From Hyphomicrobiales bacterium (GTDB lineage Bacteria > Pseudomonadota > Alphaproteobacteria > Rhizobiales > Rhizobiaceae), in the NCBI GenBank assembly GCA_900471485.1, contig UCEU01000001.1, positions 310,001-374,000 of the forward strand: a stretch of DNA of 64,000 nt. The letters run 5' to 3'. Numbering within the stretch: the stretch's first letter is position 1; every line of letters begins with the position of its first letter. A model generated the notes under the pieces. The model saw only the letters and a program-made list of their open reading frames with translations, had not been told where the DNA came from and searched no databases. Both the position numbers and the translations under genes were made by a program. Shown one piece after another: positions 43,188 through 53,078 of the stretch.

Positions 43188-43877
43188 ATGGCGGATCATA
43201 CTGGCAGCGAGGCGGGCCGCGTCATGCAGCTTCTGCGCAAGCACGCGATCTTTCTTTCCGCCGTGCTTATCGGCTTCCTGGTGTTCCTGCTTTTGACGAC
43301 GCGCGAGGTCAACGCCCGCAACGTGCTGGCCGGGTGGAACGTCTCGGCGGTGATCTTCATCGCGGCGACGTGGCGGCGTATGTTGCGGGCGAGTGTTGCG
43401 ACGATCCGCAAGCGCGCCGCCGATCTCGACTTTTCCGATTCGCTCCTGATGTTCCTGTCGATCGCCGCGGCGCTGGCAAGCATCGCCGGCATCGGGCTCG
43501 AACTGCACCAGGTGAAGGAGGCGGAGCCCGGCGTGGCGCTGACGCGGGCCCTGGTCGCCGTCGTCACGATCCTGATCTCCTGGGTGTTCCTGCACACGCT
43601 GTTTACCGTGCACTACGCGCATCGCTTCTACGGCGTCGATGACGACGGCGATGGCCTCAAGGGGGATGGGCTGAAATTCCCCGAGGGCGTGGAGGAGCCG
43701 GTGTACTGGGATTTCCTCTATTACTCCTTCACCATCGGCGTGGCTTCGCAGACGGCCGATGTCGCGACCAGCACCACCGTGATGCGCAAGCTGACGTTGC
43801 TGCACTCGGTTCTGTCTTTTCTCTTCAATACCACCATCTTGGCGCTCGCCATCAATGTCGGGGCAAGCCTCCTTTAG
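43188..43877 (+). CDS. DUF1345 integral membrane protein
   Basis: 229 residues with about five membrane helices (FLSAVLIGFLVFLLLTT; DSLLMFLSIAAALASIAGIG; LVAVVTILISWVFLHTLF and a C-terminal pair). The conserved HYAHRFYG followed by DFLYYSFTIGVASQTADV identifies DUF1345. GGAGCAGGAC precedes the ATG. Function is unknown; the family resembles small channel-like proteins, which I do not assert here. Confidence 0.88.
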   Translation: MADHTGSEAGRVMQLLRKHAIFLSAVLIGFLVFLLLTTREVNARNVLAGWNVSAVIFIAATWRRMLRASVATIRKRAADLDFSDSLLMFLSIAAALASIAGIGLELHQVKEAEPGVALTRALVAVVTILISWVFLHTLFTVHYAHRFYGVDDDGDGLKGDGLKFPEGVEEPVYWDFLYYSFTIGVASQTADVATSTTVMRKLTLLHSVLSFLFNTTILALAINVGASLL

Positions 43878-43940
43878 GCTGAATGGCGATACCCTTCGAA
43901 GCCGTGTATTCAAACAACTCCATTACCCGGGGTTGCTGTC

Positions 43941-45152
43941 ATGGATATGGTGTCTCGCGAGAAACTGGCGATGCTGGCGGGCTGCGACGACGCCCGGCTG
44001 CTTGAGGTCGAGCGGCTCGGCATCATAGAGCCCGGCAGCAATGGTTATGCCGTGAGCGACGTCAGCCGGCTGCGGCTGGTGATGGCGCTCGAGGAGGCCG
44101 GTATCGGGCTGGAGCAACTGGCCGAGGGGCTGCGGCGCCAGGTCTTCTCGCTGGAGTTCGCCAGCCAGCTGATCTTCGATCCGGTGACGATATCGGAGAG
44201 TTCAATCGCCGATGCCATGGGCGGTTCGGCGGTCGATCTTCCTGACATCAATACGCTGCGCTCGAGCGCCGGGCTGCCGCTGCTGTCGCCGGCGCAGCCG
44301 CTGAGAGAGGATGACGCCGAGTTCATCCAGCTGATTGGGCAATGCGCCGCTCTCGGCGCGTCGGCCGACGGGATGCAGCGTGTGCTGCGCGTTTCCGGCC
44401 AGTCGATGCGGCGGTGCATCGACGCCATGCGCGATCTCTTTCGCGGCGAGGTCGAGGATCCGATGCTGAATGCCGGCCTGAGCTACCGCGAGGTGCTTGC
44501 GACGGGTGCAGCGAAGCGGCTGGCGTTGCAGCGCATCGGCGTGCGCGTACTGTTTCTGCTGCAGCGGCGGATTCTGGAGGAGGCGGTGTTCGACAATGTC
44601 GTCGGGCGGCTTCAGGACGCGCTGCACGAGCAGGGGCTCGATAGCGGCCGTGGCAATGAAGAGATGCCGGCTGTGGCCTTCGCCGATCTCGCCGGTTTCA
44701 CCGCGCTCACCCACGATATCGGCGATGCCGGGGCGGCGGAGAAGGCGGCGCGTTTCGAGGCGCTGGCACAGCAGCTGTCACGCAGCTGCGGCGGGCGGAT
44801 CATCAAGCCGCTCGGCGATGGGGTGATGATGCTGTTTCCGGATGCGGGGGCGGCCGTGGAGACCTCGCTGTCATTGGTCGAACAGTGCTCCGCGCATGAG
44901 TTGCCGGAGGTGCGGTGCGGTGTTGCGACGGGGCAGGTGGTGCCGCGCGACGGCGACATCTTCGGGCGAACGGTCAATCTGGCGGCGCGCATCGTGGCGG
45001 CGGCCGAGCCCTCGCAAATACTCGTCTGCGGCAGCACCCATGGCGCCACCGCAGACGAAAGACAGGATCTCGATTTCGCGGCGCTGGACCCGAAGCCGCT
45101 GAAGGGCTTCACCGATCCCGTGCCGCTGTTTTCGGTCGATCGGAAACTATAG
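43941..45152 (+). CDS. MerR-like N-terminal domain fused to class III adenylate/guanylate cyclase
   Basis: 403 residues (ATG 43941 or 43947). Residues about 8-65 resemble a MerR-type helix-turn-helix (EVERLGIIEPGSNGYAVSDV, RLRLVMALEEAGI). A helical middle of about 160 residues follows. The C-terminal cyclase domain starts near 238: metal-binding FADLAGFTALTHD, then GGRIIKPLGDGVMMLF and GEVV-like GVATGQVVPRDGDIFGRTVNLAARI. It would make cAMP from ATP. Rhizobia carry many class III cyclases. The N-terminal domain may regulate activity instead of binding DNA. Confidence 0.87.
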   Translation: MDMVSREKLAMLAGCDDARLLEVERLGIIEPGSNGYAVSDVSRLRLVMALEEAGIGLEQLAEGLRRQVFSLEFASQLIFDPVTISESSIADAMGGSAVDLPDINTLRSSAGLPLLSPAQPLREDDAEFIQLIGQCAALGASADGMQRVLRVSGQSMRRCIDAMRDLFRGEVEDPMLNAGLSYREVLATGAAKRLALQRIGVRVLFLLQRRILEEAVFDNVVGRLQDALHEQGLDSGRGNEEMPAVAFADLAGFTALTHDIGDAGAAEKAARFEALAQQLSRSCGGRIIKPLGDGVMMLFPDAGAAVETSLSLVEQCSAHELPEVRCGVATGQVVPRDGDIFGRTVNLAARIVAAAEPSQILVCGSTHGATADERQDLDFAALDPKPLKGFTDPVPLFSVDRKL

Positions 45153-45167
45153 CGGCAAAGCTATAGT
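45146..45167. terminator. Inverted repeat between convergent cyclase and DUF1328 genes
   Basis: ACTATAGC-GGCAAA-GCTATAGT, perfect 8-bp arms spanning both stop codons. It may act as a weak bidirectional terminator, although the T-runs are short. Confidence 0.45.
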
Positions 45168-45334
45168 ATCGCCTGTCCGGCCATGAGCGCCAGGATCAGG
45201 AAGATCACGAAGATCACCAAGGCGATGCCGAAGAGAACGCGGGCGATGGTGGCAGTCGCGGCCGAAATCCCGGAAAAGCCGAAGAAGCCTGCGATCAGCG
45301 AGATCACGAAAAAGATGAGAGCCCATTTCAGCAT
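45161..45334 (-). CDS. DUF1328 (YtjA-like) small membrane protein
   Basis: 57 residues from ATG 45334, with AAGGAA upstream. Two transmembrane helices ([20 protein letters not shown] and [20 protein letters not shown]) around a short [10 protein letters not shown] linker are the family signature and its usual length. Function is unknown; homologues are often stress-induced. The longer frame reaching 45475 has no similarity upstream of this ATG. Confidence 0.9.
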   Translation of the reverse strand: MLKWALIFFVISLIAGFFGFSGISAATATIARVLFGIALVIFVIFLILALMAGQAIL

Positions 45335-45486
45335 GGAACATTTCCTTCTTGTTGGTCCCGTAGAAGACGCGCCAACTCGAAAAAGGTTCCATACCAATGA
45401 GATAGCGGTTCGGCTTATCCGCTCTGGGCAATGCAACGCCGGCGCGGAGGCCCACGCCGGCGTTGTGTTTTTCAACCGCTCCGCGC

Positions 45487-46914
45487 TTATCCGTGGTTGA
45501 TCATAACGTGGCGGACGGCGGTGTAGTCTTCCAGTGCGTAGACGGACATGTCCTTGCCGTAGCCCGATTGCTTCAGGCCGCCATGCGGCATCTCGTTGGT
45601 CAGCATGAAGTGGGTGTTGATCCAGGTGCAGCCATATTGCAGGCGGGCGGCGGTCTTCATGCCGCGGCTGATGTCCTTGGTCCAGACCGACGAAGCCAGA
45701 CCATAGTCGCTGTCGTTGGCCCAGGTCACGGCATCCTCGACATCGGTGAAGCGGGTAACGGACACGACCGGGCCGAAGACTTCGCGGCGGACGATCTCGT
45801 CTTCCTGTGTGGCGCCGGCAATCACCGTCGGCGTGTAGAAGAAACCCTTGTCGCCCGATGTCTTGCCGCCTGTGGTGATCTCCATGTGCTTGTGCTCGCC
45901 GGCACGGGCGACGAAGCTCTCGACGCGGTCGCGCTGCCGCTTGGAGATCAGCGGGCCGATCTCGTTTTCGGCGTCGTCGGCAAGGTTGAACTTGATCGAG
46001 GAGACCGCCGAGGAGAGGTCGGCGACGAACTTGTCGTAGACCTTGGCGTCGGCATAGATGCGGCAGGCGGCGGTGCAGTCCTGGCCGGCATTGTAGTAGC
46101 CGAAGGTGCGGATGCCGGAGACGACCGCATCGATATCGGCATCGTCGAAGACGATCACAGGGGCCTTGCCGCCGAGTTCCAGATGCGTGCGCTTGACCGT
46201 CTTTGCGGCCGCCTGCAGCACCTTCTTGCCGGTGGCGACATCGCCGGTGATCGACAGCATCGAGATCTTCGGATGGTTGATCAGCGCATTGCCGACGCTT
46301 TCGCCGCGGCCGAGGATGACGTTGACCACGCCCTCAGGCAGGATGTCGGAGAGGAGCTTCGCCATCTTCAGCGCCGTCAGCGGCGTCTGTTCGGAGGGCT
46401 TGAAGACGACGGTGTTGCCGCCGGCAATCGCCGGTGCCAGCTTCCAGGCCATCATCATCAGCGGGTAGTTCCACGGCGCGATCGAGCCGACGATGCCGAT
46501 GGCGTCGCGGCGGATCATCGAGGTGTGGCCGGGCAGATATTCACCGGCGACCGGGCCATGCAGGTTGCGCACCGCGCCGGCGAAGAAGCGGTAGCAATCG
46601 ACGATGGCGGGGATCTCGTCATTCAGCACCGCGTTGATCGGCTTGCCGCAGTTCAGCGCTTCCAGGGTCGCGAAACCTGCCGCGTCCTTCTCGATCGCGT
46701 CGGCGATCTTCAGGAGATAGCCGGCGCGCTCGCCTGGTGTCGTCTGCGACCATGCGGAGAAGGCTTTCTCGGCGGCGTCGACGGCCGCGTCGATCTGGGC
46801 GAGCGATGCCTCGGCAAGGCTCAGCACGGTTTCGCCGGTCTTCGGGTTCAGGATGTTTTCTTCGATCTCGGTGCCCGCTTCGAAGCGGGATCCAATCAGC
46901 ATCGCGGTGTCCAT
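45487..46914 (-). CDS. patD: Gamma-aminobutyraldehyde dehydrogenase
   Basis: 475 residues, NAD-dependent aldehyde dehydrogenase superfamily. [30 protein letters not shown], glycine motif [13 protein letters not shown], catalytic Glu in [16 protein letters not shown] and catalytic Cys in [11 protein letters not shown]; the Q-D-C-T-A context is typical of the PatD/aminobutyraldehyde branch. It oxidises 4-aminobutanal to GABA, the second step of putrescine degradation. AAGGGAG precedes the ATG. It is last in the operon after the putrescine-type importer; the transaminase step is not in the window. Confidence 0.9.
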   Translation of the reverse strand: MDTAMLIGSRFEAGTEIEENILNPKTGETVLSLAEASLAQIDAAVDAAEKAFSAWSQTTPGERAGYLLKIADAIEKDAAGFATLEALNCGKPINAVLNDEIPAIVDCYRFFAGAVRNLHGPVAGEYLPGHTSMIRRDAIGIVGSIAPWNYPLMMMAWKLAPAIAGGNTVVFKPSEQTPLTALKMAKLLSDILPEGVVNVILGRGESVGNALINHPKISMLSITGDVATGKKVLQAAAKTVKRTHLELGGKAPVIVFDDADIDAVVSGIRTFGYYNAGQDCTAACRIYADAKVYDKFVADLSSAVSSIKFNLADDAENEIGPLISKRQRDRVESFVARAGEHKHMEITTGGKTSGDKGFFYTPTVIAGATQEDEIVRREVFGPVVSVTRFTDVEDAVTWANDSDYGLASSVWTKDISRGMKTAARLQYGCTWINTHFMLTNEMPHGGLKQSGYGKDMSVYALEDYTAVRHVMINHG

Positions 46915-46966
46915 GATGTTCTCCCTTGTTATCGATGGGGCGGGATGGGGGCATCCCGCGCTCCGG

Positions 46967-47782
46967 TTATTTTCCAGCTCCGGCGACCTGATCGCCGTCG
47001 CGCGTGAGGTAGTAGGCCGCCAGGATCGGCAGGAAGGTGACGAGCACGACGACCATGGCGACCACGTTGGTGACGGGGCGCTGGCGCGGGCGGATCAGCT
47101 CCTCCAGCATCCAGATCGGCAGCGTCGATTGCTGGCCGCCGGTAAAGGTGGTGACGATGACCTCGTCGAAGGAGAGCGCGAAGGCAAGCATGCCGCCGGC
47201 CAGAAGCGCCGTGCCGATATTCGGCAGGATGACGTGGCGGAAGGTCTGGAAGCCATCGGCGCCGAGATCCATCGAGGCCTCGATCAGCGAGCCCTGGGTG
47301 CGGCGGAAGCGGGCGACGGCGTTGTTATAGACCACCACGACGCAGAAGGTGGCGTGGCCGAGCACGATCGTCCAGACCGAAAACGGAATATCGAACAGGC
47401 TGAAGGCCGAGCGCAGCGCGATGCCGGTGATGATGCCAGGCAGCGCGATGGGCAGGATGACGAGCAGCGAGATCGCCTCGCGGCCGAAGAACTTCGTCTG
47501 GCTGACGGCGGCGGCGCAGAGCGTGCCGAGCACCAGCGCGATCGCGGTGGCGATGCAGGCAACCTGCACCGAAAACCCAAGGGCCGCCCAGACATCCGGC
47601 CGGTTCCAGGCGATGCCGAACCACTGCAGCGTCAGCCCCGGCGGCGGCCACTGGTAGCTCTTTTCTTCCGTCGTGAACGCGTAGACGAAGATCAAAAGGA
47701 TCGGCAGGTGCAGGAAGAGCAGCCCGCCGGCGGCGGCGATCTTGAGCGCGATCGGCGCGCGTTGGCCACGGTCAGAGCGCAT
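46967..47782 (-). CDS. Polyamine ABC transporter permease 2 (PotC/PotI-like)
   Basis: 271 residues, about six membrane helices ([20 protein letters not shown] first). The permease loop [25 protein letters not shown] is clear in outline, followed by [17 protein letters not shown], a stretch characteristic of PotC-type subunits. Its start overlaps the end of the first permease gene by 11 bases, showing coupling. It forms the channel with that subunit. Confidence 0.9.
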   Translation of the reverse strand: MRSDRGQRAPIALKIAAAGGLLFLHLPILLIFVYAFTTEEKSYQWPPPGLTLQWFGIAWNRPDVWAALGFSVQVACIATAIALVLGTLCAAAVSQTKFFGREAISLLVILPIALPGIITGIALRSAFSLFDIPFSVWTIVLGHATFCVVVVYNNAVARFRRTQGSLIEASMDLGADGFQTFRHVILPNIGTALLAGGMLAFALSFDEVIVTTFTGGQQSTLPIWMLEELIRPRQRPVTNVVAMVVVLVTFLPILAAYYLTRDGDQVAGAGK

Positions 47783-48740
47783 CGAAGGCTCCCTGTTTCT
47801 TGGCTAGCCACAGATAGACGGCCATGATGACGATGGGGACGACGGAGAAGGCGGCGGCCAGCGGCACGTTGCCGGCCGTTCCCTGCTGCGCATAGACCGC
47901 CTGGCCGATGAAGAGGCGCGAGGAGCCGATGATCTGCGGGATGATGTAATCGCCCAGCGTCAGCGAGAAGGTGAAGATCGAGCCGGCGACGATGCCGGGC
48001 AGCGCCAGCGGAAAGAGCACGGTGCGGAAGGTCTGGCCCGGCGTCGCGCCCAGATCCGACGAGGCCTCGATCAGGTTGCCCTGCACACGTTCGAGTGCTG
48101 CCTGTGTCGGCAGGATCATGTAGGGCAGCCAGACATAGACGAAGACGAGGAAGGTGCCGATATAGCTCACCGACAGCGAGTTGCCGCCGATGACGGGCAG
48201 GGCGAGCACTCCGTCGAGCAGCCAGGCCAAATGGAGCTTGGCGAAGAACCAGGTGAGGATGCCTTCCTTGGCGAGGATCAGCTTCCAGGCGTAGATCTTG
48301 ACCAGATAGCTCGACCAGAGCGGTAGCATGACGCCGAGATAGAAGAGCGCCTTCCATTTCCCCTTGGCGTAGCGGGCCGCGTAATAGGCGATCGGGAAGG
48401 CGACGACGGCGGAAGCCAGCGTCACCAGCGCCGCCATCAACACCGTCCTGACGATGATGTCGAAATTGGTCGGCGACAGCAGCTGCGCATAGGTTGCCAG
48501 GGTGAATTCGTAGTTCACCAGGCCGGAGAAGTCGTCGATCGAAAAGAAGCTCTGCAGCAGAAGTGCCAGGAGCGAGCCGATATAGATGATGCCGAGCCAG
48601 AGCAGCGGCGGCGTCAGCATCAGGAAGAGCAGCAGCGTGGGGCGGCGCCAGAACAGGTCGGAGAGCCGGCCGAAGAAACCGCCGCGTCCGGGCAGGATCG
48701 AGGTCGCCGTCTCCTCGTGGGTGAGCGCGATCGCGGTCAT
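47772..48740 (-). CDS. Polyamine ABC transporter permease 1 (PotB/PotH-like)
   Basis: 322 residues from ATG 48740, which overlaps the ATPase stop (ATGA). A polar N-terminus of about 35 residues is followed by six helices ([20 protein letters not shown] first) and the loop [36 protein letters not shown] is the PotB-type motif near the end. The frame open upstream of 48740 is antisense-like Arg-rich sequence inside the ATPase gene and is not coding. Confidence 0.9.
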   Translation of the reverse strand: MTAIALTHEETATSILPGRGGFFGRLSDLFWRRPTLLLFLMLTPPLLWLGIIYIGSLLALLLQSFFSIDDFSGLVNYEFTLATYAQLLSPTNFDIIVRTVLMAALVTLASAVVAFPIAYYAARYAKGKWKALFYLGVMLPLWSSYLVKIYAWKLILAKEGILTWFFAKLHLAWLLDGVLALPVIGGNSLSVSYIGTFLVFVYVWLPYMILPTQAALERVQGNLIEASSDLGATPGQTFRTVLFPLALPGIVAGSIFTFSLTLGDYIIPQIIGSSRLFIGQAVYAQQGTAGNVPLAAAFSVVPIVIMAVYLWLAKKQGAFDAL

Positions 48741-49723
48741 GCGGCGTCGTCCATGTAGTGCACGTCGACGGGCTGCCACGACAGGCGGACATCGGCGCCG
48801 ACCTCGGGCACGGCAGCACCTGCAGGCAGCATGACATGCAGGCGCGTGCCTTTTGCCGCGACGGTCAGCCGCGTAGCGGCGCCGAGGAAGCTGGCGTTCT
48901 CGACCCGGGATTCGACGCCGTCGCCGGTGATACGGATCGCTTCGGGGCGCAGGCTCGCCCAACGCTTCTCGCCGCCGAGCGCGGTCATCAGGTCGGGAGC
49001 GATCACATTGGAGGAGCCAACGAAATCGGCGACGAAGCGGGTTTTCGGGCGGTTGTAGATATCCTGCGGCGTGCCCTCCTGGACGATGCCGCCATCGTTG
49101 AAGACGGCGACGCGGTCGGCCATGGAGAGCGCTTCGCCCTGGTCGTGGGTGACGAAGACGAAGGTGATCCCCAGCGCCCGCTGCAGGCCCTTCAGCTCCT
49201 CCTGCATCTGCTCGCGCAGCTTCAGGTCCAGCGCGCCAAGCGGTTCGTCGAGCAGCAGCACGCGGGGCTTGTTGACGAGCGCCCGGGCGAGCGCCACGCG
49301 CTGCCTCTGGCCGCCGGAGAGTTGTCCGGGCTTGCGGGCGCCGTAGCCAGGGAGTTTCACCAGCTCCAGCGCCTGTTCGGCGGCCTTGGCACGTTCCATC
49401 TTGCCGACGCCCTTGACCATCAGCCCGTAGGCGACGTTGTCGAGGATGTTGAGGTGCGGGAAGAGGGCGTAGTCCTGGAAGACGGTGTTGACGTTGCGCC
49501 TATAGGGCGGCACGCCCTCGGCGGTCTCGCCGAAAATCTCGATATGCCCCGCCGTCGGCTGCTCGAAGCCGGCGATCAGGCGCAGGCAGGTGGTCTTGCC
49601 GGATCCCGACGGCCCCAACATGGCGAAGAACTCGCCCGGCGCGATCTCAAGATCGACGCCATCGACGGCGCGAACGGCTCCGAAATGGCGGGAGACCTTC
49701 TGGAAACGGACGGCGGGTGTCAT
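48737..49723 (-). CDS. Polyamine ABC transporter ATP-binding protein (PotA/PotG-like)
   Basis: 328 residues. Walker A GPSGSGKTT, Q-loop VFQDYALFPHL, signature [15 protein letters not shown], Walker B VLLLDEPLGALD and the H-loop in VTHDQGEALSMADRVAVF. A C-terminal TOBE_2 domain covers about 240-328. It couples ATP hydrolysis to polyamine uptake by the two downstream permeases. Between it and the binding-protein gene lie 217 bases containing a RIME-like palindrome, so the operon may be partly attenuated there. Confidence 0.92.
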   Translation of the reverse strand: MTPAVRFQKVSRHFGAVRAVDGVDLEIAPGEFFAMLGPSGSGKTTCLRLIAGFEQPTAGHIEIFGETAEGVPPYRRNVNTVFQDYALFPHLNILDNVAYGLMVKGVGKMERAKAAEQALELVKLPGYGARKPGQLSGGQRQRVALARALVNKPRVLLLDEPLGALDLKLREQMQEELKGLQRALGITFVFVTHDQGEALSMADRVAVFNDGGIVQEGTPQDIYNRPKTRFVADFVGSSNVIAPDLMTALGGEKRWASLRPEAIRITGDGVESRVENASFLGAATRLTVAAKGTRLHVMLPAGAAVPEVGADVRLSWQPVDVHYMDDAA

Positions 49724-49776
49724 TTTGGAGGCTCCGATCTGATATGCTGCGGGTTCCGCGGGGAATGAAGGCCCCG

Positions 49777-49902
49777 CCCCAAACCCCTCCCCGCAAGGGG
49801 GAGGGGCTTAACGTGTTGCACCCTCTGCGGCCATTCGAAGTCTAGAGGGATGAGCGAGGCGTTACCGCTCTAGCCCCTCCCCCTTGTGGGGAGGGGTTGG
49901 GG
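49777..49902. repeat. RIME-like palindromic repeat
   Basis: Two imperfect inverted copies of about 32 bp (49777-49809 and 49871-49902) flank a 61-base centre. Each arm is itself a hairpin, CCCCTCCCC with GGGGAGGGG around a short A/T loop. The structure matches the mosaic intergenic repeats known from Rhizobiaceae. It lies between the binding-protein and ATPase genes of one operon, where the RNA hairpins could affect downstream expression. Confidence 0.75.
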
Positions 49903-49940
49903 AGGGGACTGGCGCCGAGCGCTGACGCCGAGGCCGACGC

Positions 49941-51098
49941 CTACCGCCCGCCAATCACGCCAATATAATCCGACACCCAGCGGTGATAGGGCACGCATTC
50001 GCCCTGTTCGCACTTGGCGGTGGGCGTGCGCCAGAAGTTGATCTTGTCGAAGTGATCATAGCCGTTGGTGGCGCAACCGGTGTCGGTCATCAGCTCGTTG
50101 CCCTTGCAGGCAGCCGGAACCGAGGGGACGGCGCCGAACCAGGCGGCGGCGTCGCCCTGGACCTTGGCGGACAGCGAATGTTCCATCCACATGTAGGCGC
50201 AGTTCGGGTGCTCGCTGTCGGCATGCAGCATAGTCGTGTCAGCCCAGCCGGTGACGCCCTCTTCGGGGAAGGTGGAGGCGATCTTCTGCTTGTCCGCCTG
50301 CATCAGGTTGACCTGGAAGGGCCAGGAGCCGGAGGCGACGACGCCTTCGTTCTTGAAGTCGTCGATCTGGATCATAGCATCGTGCCAGTAGCGCGAGACG
50401 AGCTTGCGCTGGCCACGGAGCAGATCGAGGGCCGCCTTGTACTGGTCCTCGTTCAGCTCGTAGGGGTTCTTAATGTTGAGCTCCGGCTTGTGGGCCATGA
50501 GATAGAGGGCGGCGTCGGCGATGTAGATCGGGCCGTCATAGGCCTGGACGCGGCCCTTGTTGGACTTGCCGTCGGGCAGCGTTTCTTCCTCGAAGACCAC
50601 CTTCCAGCTCTTCGGCGCCTCGCCCTTAAAGGCGTCGGTGTTGTACATCAGCACGTTCGGTCCCCAGAGATAGGGAACGCCGTAATGGACGCCGCCAACT
50701 GTGTACCAGGGCGCGTCCTGCAGGCGCTTGTCGACGTTCTTGAAGCTCGGGATGAGATCGGTGTTGATCGGCTGGACGCGCTTGCCGGCCACGAGGCGCA
50801 ACGAGGCGTCGCCGGAGGCGGTCACGAGGTCGAAGCCGCCTTCGTTCATCAGCGACACCATTTCATCGGAGGTGGCGGCGGTCTTGACCGAGACCTTGCA
50901 GCCGGTTTCCTTCTCGAAGCCGGTGACCCAGTCGTAATTCTTGTCGCTTTCGCCGCGCTCGATATAGCCGGCCCAGGCCACGATGCTGACGGCGCCTTCG
51001 CCCTTGCCCAATTCCTTCAGCGGCTCGGCCGCCACGACCTGCGTCACGAAGCTCAGGGTCGCGAGCGCAGCCGTGCACGATTTCAGAAGATATTTCAT
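49941..51098 (-). CDS. Polyamine ABC transporter substrate-binding protein (PotD/PotF-like)
   Basis: 385 residues from ATG 51098, with GGGAGA upstream; the frame extends to 51185 but the signal peptide (YLLKSCTAALATLSFVTQVVA) starts here. The mature protein shows VSIVAWAGYIERGESDKNYD near the start, GVPYLWGPNVLMYNTDAF and the C-terminal CVPYHRWVSDYIGVIGG. Four or more cysteines are present. It captures putrescine or spermidine in the periplasm. It is first in the transporter operon, with the LysR gene upstream on the same strand. Confidence 0.9.
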   Translation of the reverse strand: MKYLLKSCTAALATLSFVTQVVAAEPLKELGKGEGAVSIVAWAGYIERGESDKNYDWVTGFEKETGCKVSVKTAATSDEMVSLMNEGGFDLVTASGDASLRLVAGKRVQPINTDLIPSFKNVDKRLQDAPWYTVGGVHYGVPYLWGPNVLMYNTDAFKGEAPKSWKVVFEEETLPDGKSNKGRVQAYDGPIYIADAALYLMAHKPELNIKNPYELNEDQYKAALDLLRGQRKLVSRYWHDAMIQIDDFKNEGVVASGSWPFQVNLMQADKQKIASTFPEEGVTGWADTTMLHADSEHPNCAYMWMEHSLSAKVQGDAAAWFGAVPSVPAACKGNELMTDTGCATNGYDHFDKINFWRTPTAKCEQGECVPYHRWVSDYIGVIGGR

Positions 51099-51198
51099 CT
51101 GATGTCTCCCGGTTTTGGTGCCACTTCGTGGCGTTTTGTTCCCGGTAGAAAAGGTGACGCGAAAAAGCCGCTTTCGCAAATTCATTTATCAGAAAGCC

Positions 51199-51219
51199 GA
51201 TATCGGAATTTCCGATATC
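51199..51219. promoter_or_regulatory. Perfect 21-bp palindrome upstream of polyamine operon
   Basis: Arms GATATCGGAA and TTCCGATATC match without error around one central T. It sits about 100 bases before the binding-protein ATG and 10 bases after the LysR stop. A one-base loop makes a poor RNA hairpin, and no T-run follows on the minus strand, so a protein-binding operator is more likely than a terminator. Confidence 0.65.
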
Positions 51220-51228
51220 ATTCTTCTA

Positions 51229-52137
51229 CTAGCGTACTCGCCCGCTTCTCATGGCCTCGGCGATGCCGACGAAATCGCGGGCCGCCTGCGGCAGGCTGGA
51301 GCCCTTGCGCCAGACCATGCCGACCTGAACGACCGGAAGCGAGCCCGAGACGTCGCGGCTTTCGATGCGGTCGCCTTCCAGCGACCAGGGGCGGTAGACG
51401 AGATCGGGGAGCAGCGCCACGCCGGCGCCGGTCGCGACCAGGCTGCGTACCGCTTCGACGGAGCGGGTGCGGAAGGCGACGTGCGGGCGGGCGCCAAGTG
51501 CGGAGAGCAGCTTGCCGGTGTTTTCCTCGATTTCGTCGACGGTCAGCATGATCAACGGTTCGCGGGCGATATCGGCGACCGAGATGATATCGGCGGACAC
51601 AAGCGGGTGGCCCATGGGGAGCCAGAGACGGTAAGGTGAGGTTTCCAGGATCTCGGCCTGCAGCGCCATGCGGTCGCGCAGGTTGGAGATGACCATGACG
51701 GCGACATCGAGCTCGCCGCCGACAAGCAGATGTTCGAGATAGCCGCCATTGTCCTCGATGGCGGAGACTTCGACGCCGGGGCAGGCGCGGCGGTAGCGGG
51801 CGAGCAGGTCGGAGAGCACATAGCCGGCGACCAGCGAGGTGACGCCGATGTTGAGCGTGCCCGAGGGAGCGCTTTGCTGGCCTGAAAAGCTGGTGCGGGC
51901 ATCCGAAACGGTAGCGAGGATCTTGGTTGCGTGGCGCAGGAACTGGTGGCCGTTGTGGGTGATCGTCAGGCCGCGCGGATGCCGCTCGAAGAGCTGCACG
52001 GCGAGATCGGTTTCCAGCTCCTTCAGCGCTTCCGTAACCGAGGATTGCGAGATCGAGAGGTTTTGCGCGGCACGCGTTACCGAGCCCTGTTCCGCCACGG
52101 CTACGAAATACTGAAGCTGGCGAAGGGTGAAGGCCAT
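51229..52137 (-). CDS. LysR-family transcriptional regulator
   Basis: 302 residues. N-terminal winged HTH (LRQLQYFVAVAEQGSVTRAA, QSSVTEALKELETDLAVQLF) followed by the periplasmic-binding-like effector domain (GTLNIGVTSLVAGYVLSDLL, GVEVSAIEDNGGYLEHLLVGGELDVAV in outline). It is upstream of and in the same direction as the polyamine transport operon, with a perfect palindrome between them. Control of polyamine uptake is therefore a reasonable inference; effector unknown. Confidence 0.9.
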   Translation of the reverse strand: MAFTLRQLQYFVAVAEQGSVTRAAQNLSISQSSVTEALKELETDLAVQLFERHPRGLTITHNGHQFLRHATKILATVSDARTSFSGQQSAPSGTLNIGVTSLVAGYVLSDLLARYRRACPGVEVSAIEDNGGYLEHLLVGGELDVAVMVISNLRDRMALQAEILETSPYRLWLPMGHPLVSADIISVADIAREPLIMLTVDEIEENTGKLLSALGARPHVAFRTRSVEAVRSLVATGAGVALLPDLVYRPWSLEGDRIESRDVSGSLPVVQVGMVWRKGSSLPQAARDFVGIAEAMRSGRVR

Positions 52138-52317
52138 GCGCTGTTAGAGCATGCGCCAAGGCCGCGTGGCAAGGGCGCGGCACCCCGGACCTTTTTTGGT
52201 ACTAATCCCATAGTGATGCAAAGTTGGAGGTCCTACTTAAGCATTCCGAAACGTCATTTCTCTAGCGTCCGACCCACTTGCATTGCGTTGGAGTTCGTTA
52301 ATGGCGGAGCAGCGGGC

Positions 52318-53037
52318 TTGAAGGCCCTACTGCGTATCTTCCGGCCTTCCCGGAAACTGGTTCTGATTGTTGCTGGCGTCGCCCTGCTCGGGGGCGTTTC
52401 CGGTGGCGCTGCCCTGTATATCGGCAAGGACAGAATTCTCGGCCCCTCCGCGACCGTTACCAACGGCATGGCCTGCACCGACGTCAGCCTGGTGACGATC
52501 AAGAAGCAGGATCATGTCTGGATCCGCAAATACATCAAGACCGATCCGACGGATGGCATGACGCGCGTGAAGACCGCGCTCCGCGTCGCCAAGGCCGTCT
52601 ACGAGGCACAGAAGCCGGATTTGGTGCAGGTCGTGGTGCTCGATACCAATGGCCCGACGCTGCGCTCCGATATTCGCGGCCGGGCGATCGGCGCCGATGT
52701 CGTCTATATCCCGCATCCCGATCCGGTTGTCGAAAGCCTCGACGGCAAGACCTACACGGCGCGCTATTATGACGGGGCAGCGGCGCCGAACGGGCTGTTC
52801 TTCGGCGAGCGGGTCGATCTGCCCGACGACGAGATCACCACCCTGAACGCCTCGTTCAAGGACGTGTCCGATTGCATCGACCCGATCGCCGTCGCTTCGA
52901 CCGAAGGCGGCGAGGGCGGGGCCAAGCCGAAAGGCAAGGGCAAGGAAGAGAAGTCCGCCGAAGGCGGCGAGAAAGCAGCCGAGGGTGGCGAGAAGGCCGA
53001 GGGCGAAGCGGCACCTGCTGCGTCCGGCGGGCACTGA
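52318..53037 (+). CDS. Membrane-anchored hypothetical protein with Ala/Gly/Lys/Glu-rich tail
   Basis: 239 residues from a TTG at 52318 with GGAG nine bases upstream; an in-frame ATG at 52216 would add 34 residues without a clear ribosome site. One transmembrane helix near residues 12-34 (KLVLIVAGVALLGGVSGGAAL) anchors a periplasmic domain (MTRVKTALRVAKAVYEAQKP, VQVVVLDTNGPTLRSDIRGRAIGADVVYI). The last 45 residues are low-complexity, rich in GGEKAAEGGEKAEG. I do not recognise the family. A hairpin terminator follows. Confidence 0.72.
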   Translation: MKALLRIFRPSRKLVLIVAGVALLGGVSGGAALYIGKDRILGPSATVTNGMACTDVSLVTIKKQDHVWIRKYIKTDPTDGMTRVKTALRVAKAVYEAQKPDLVQVVVLDTNGPTLRSDIRGRAIGADVVYIPHPDPVVESLDGKTYTARYYDGAAAPNGLFFGERVDLPDDEITTLNASFKDVSDCIDPIAVASTEGGEGGAKPKGKGKEEKSAEGGEKAAEGGEKAEGEAAPAASGGH

Positions 53038-53078
53038 TCAGGCGGCTCGCACCGTCGTTCCAATTCCAGAGATCATAA

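Noticed and set aside
45463..47007. Plus-strand open frame of 514 codons opposite patD
   Set aside because: patD matches a full aldehyde dehydrogenase with catalytic residues. The opposite frame has no domain and no ribosome site.
51199..51219. Reading the palindrome as the lysR terminator
   Set aside because: The loop would be a single base and no T-run follows on the minus strand, so a terminator is a poor fit.
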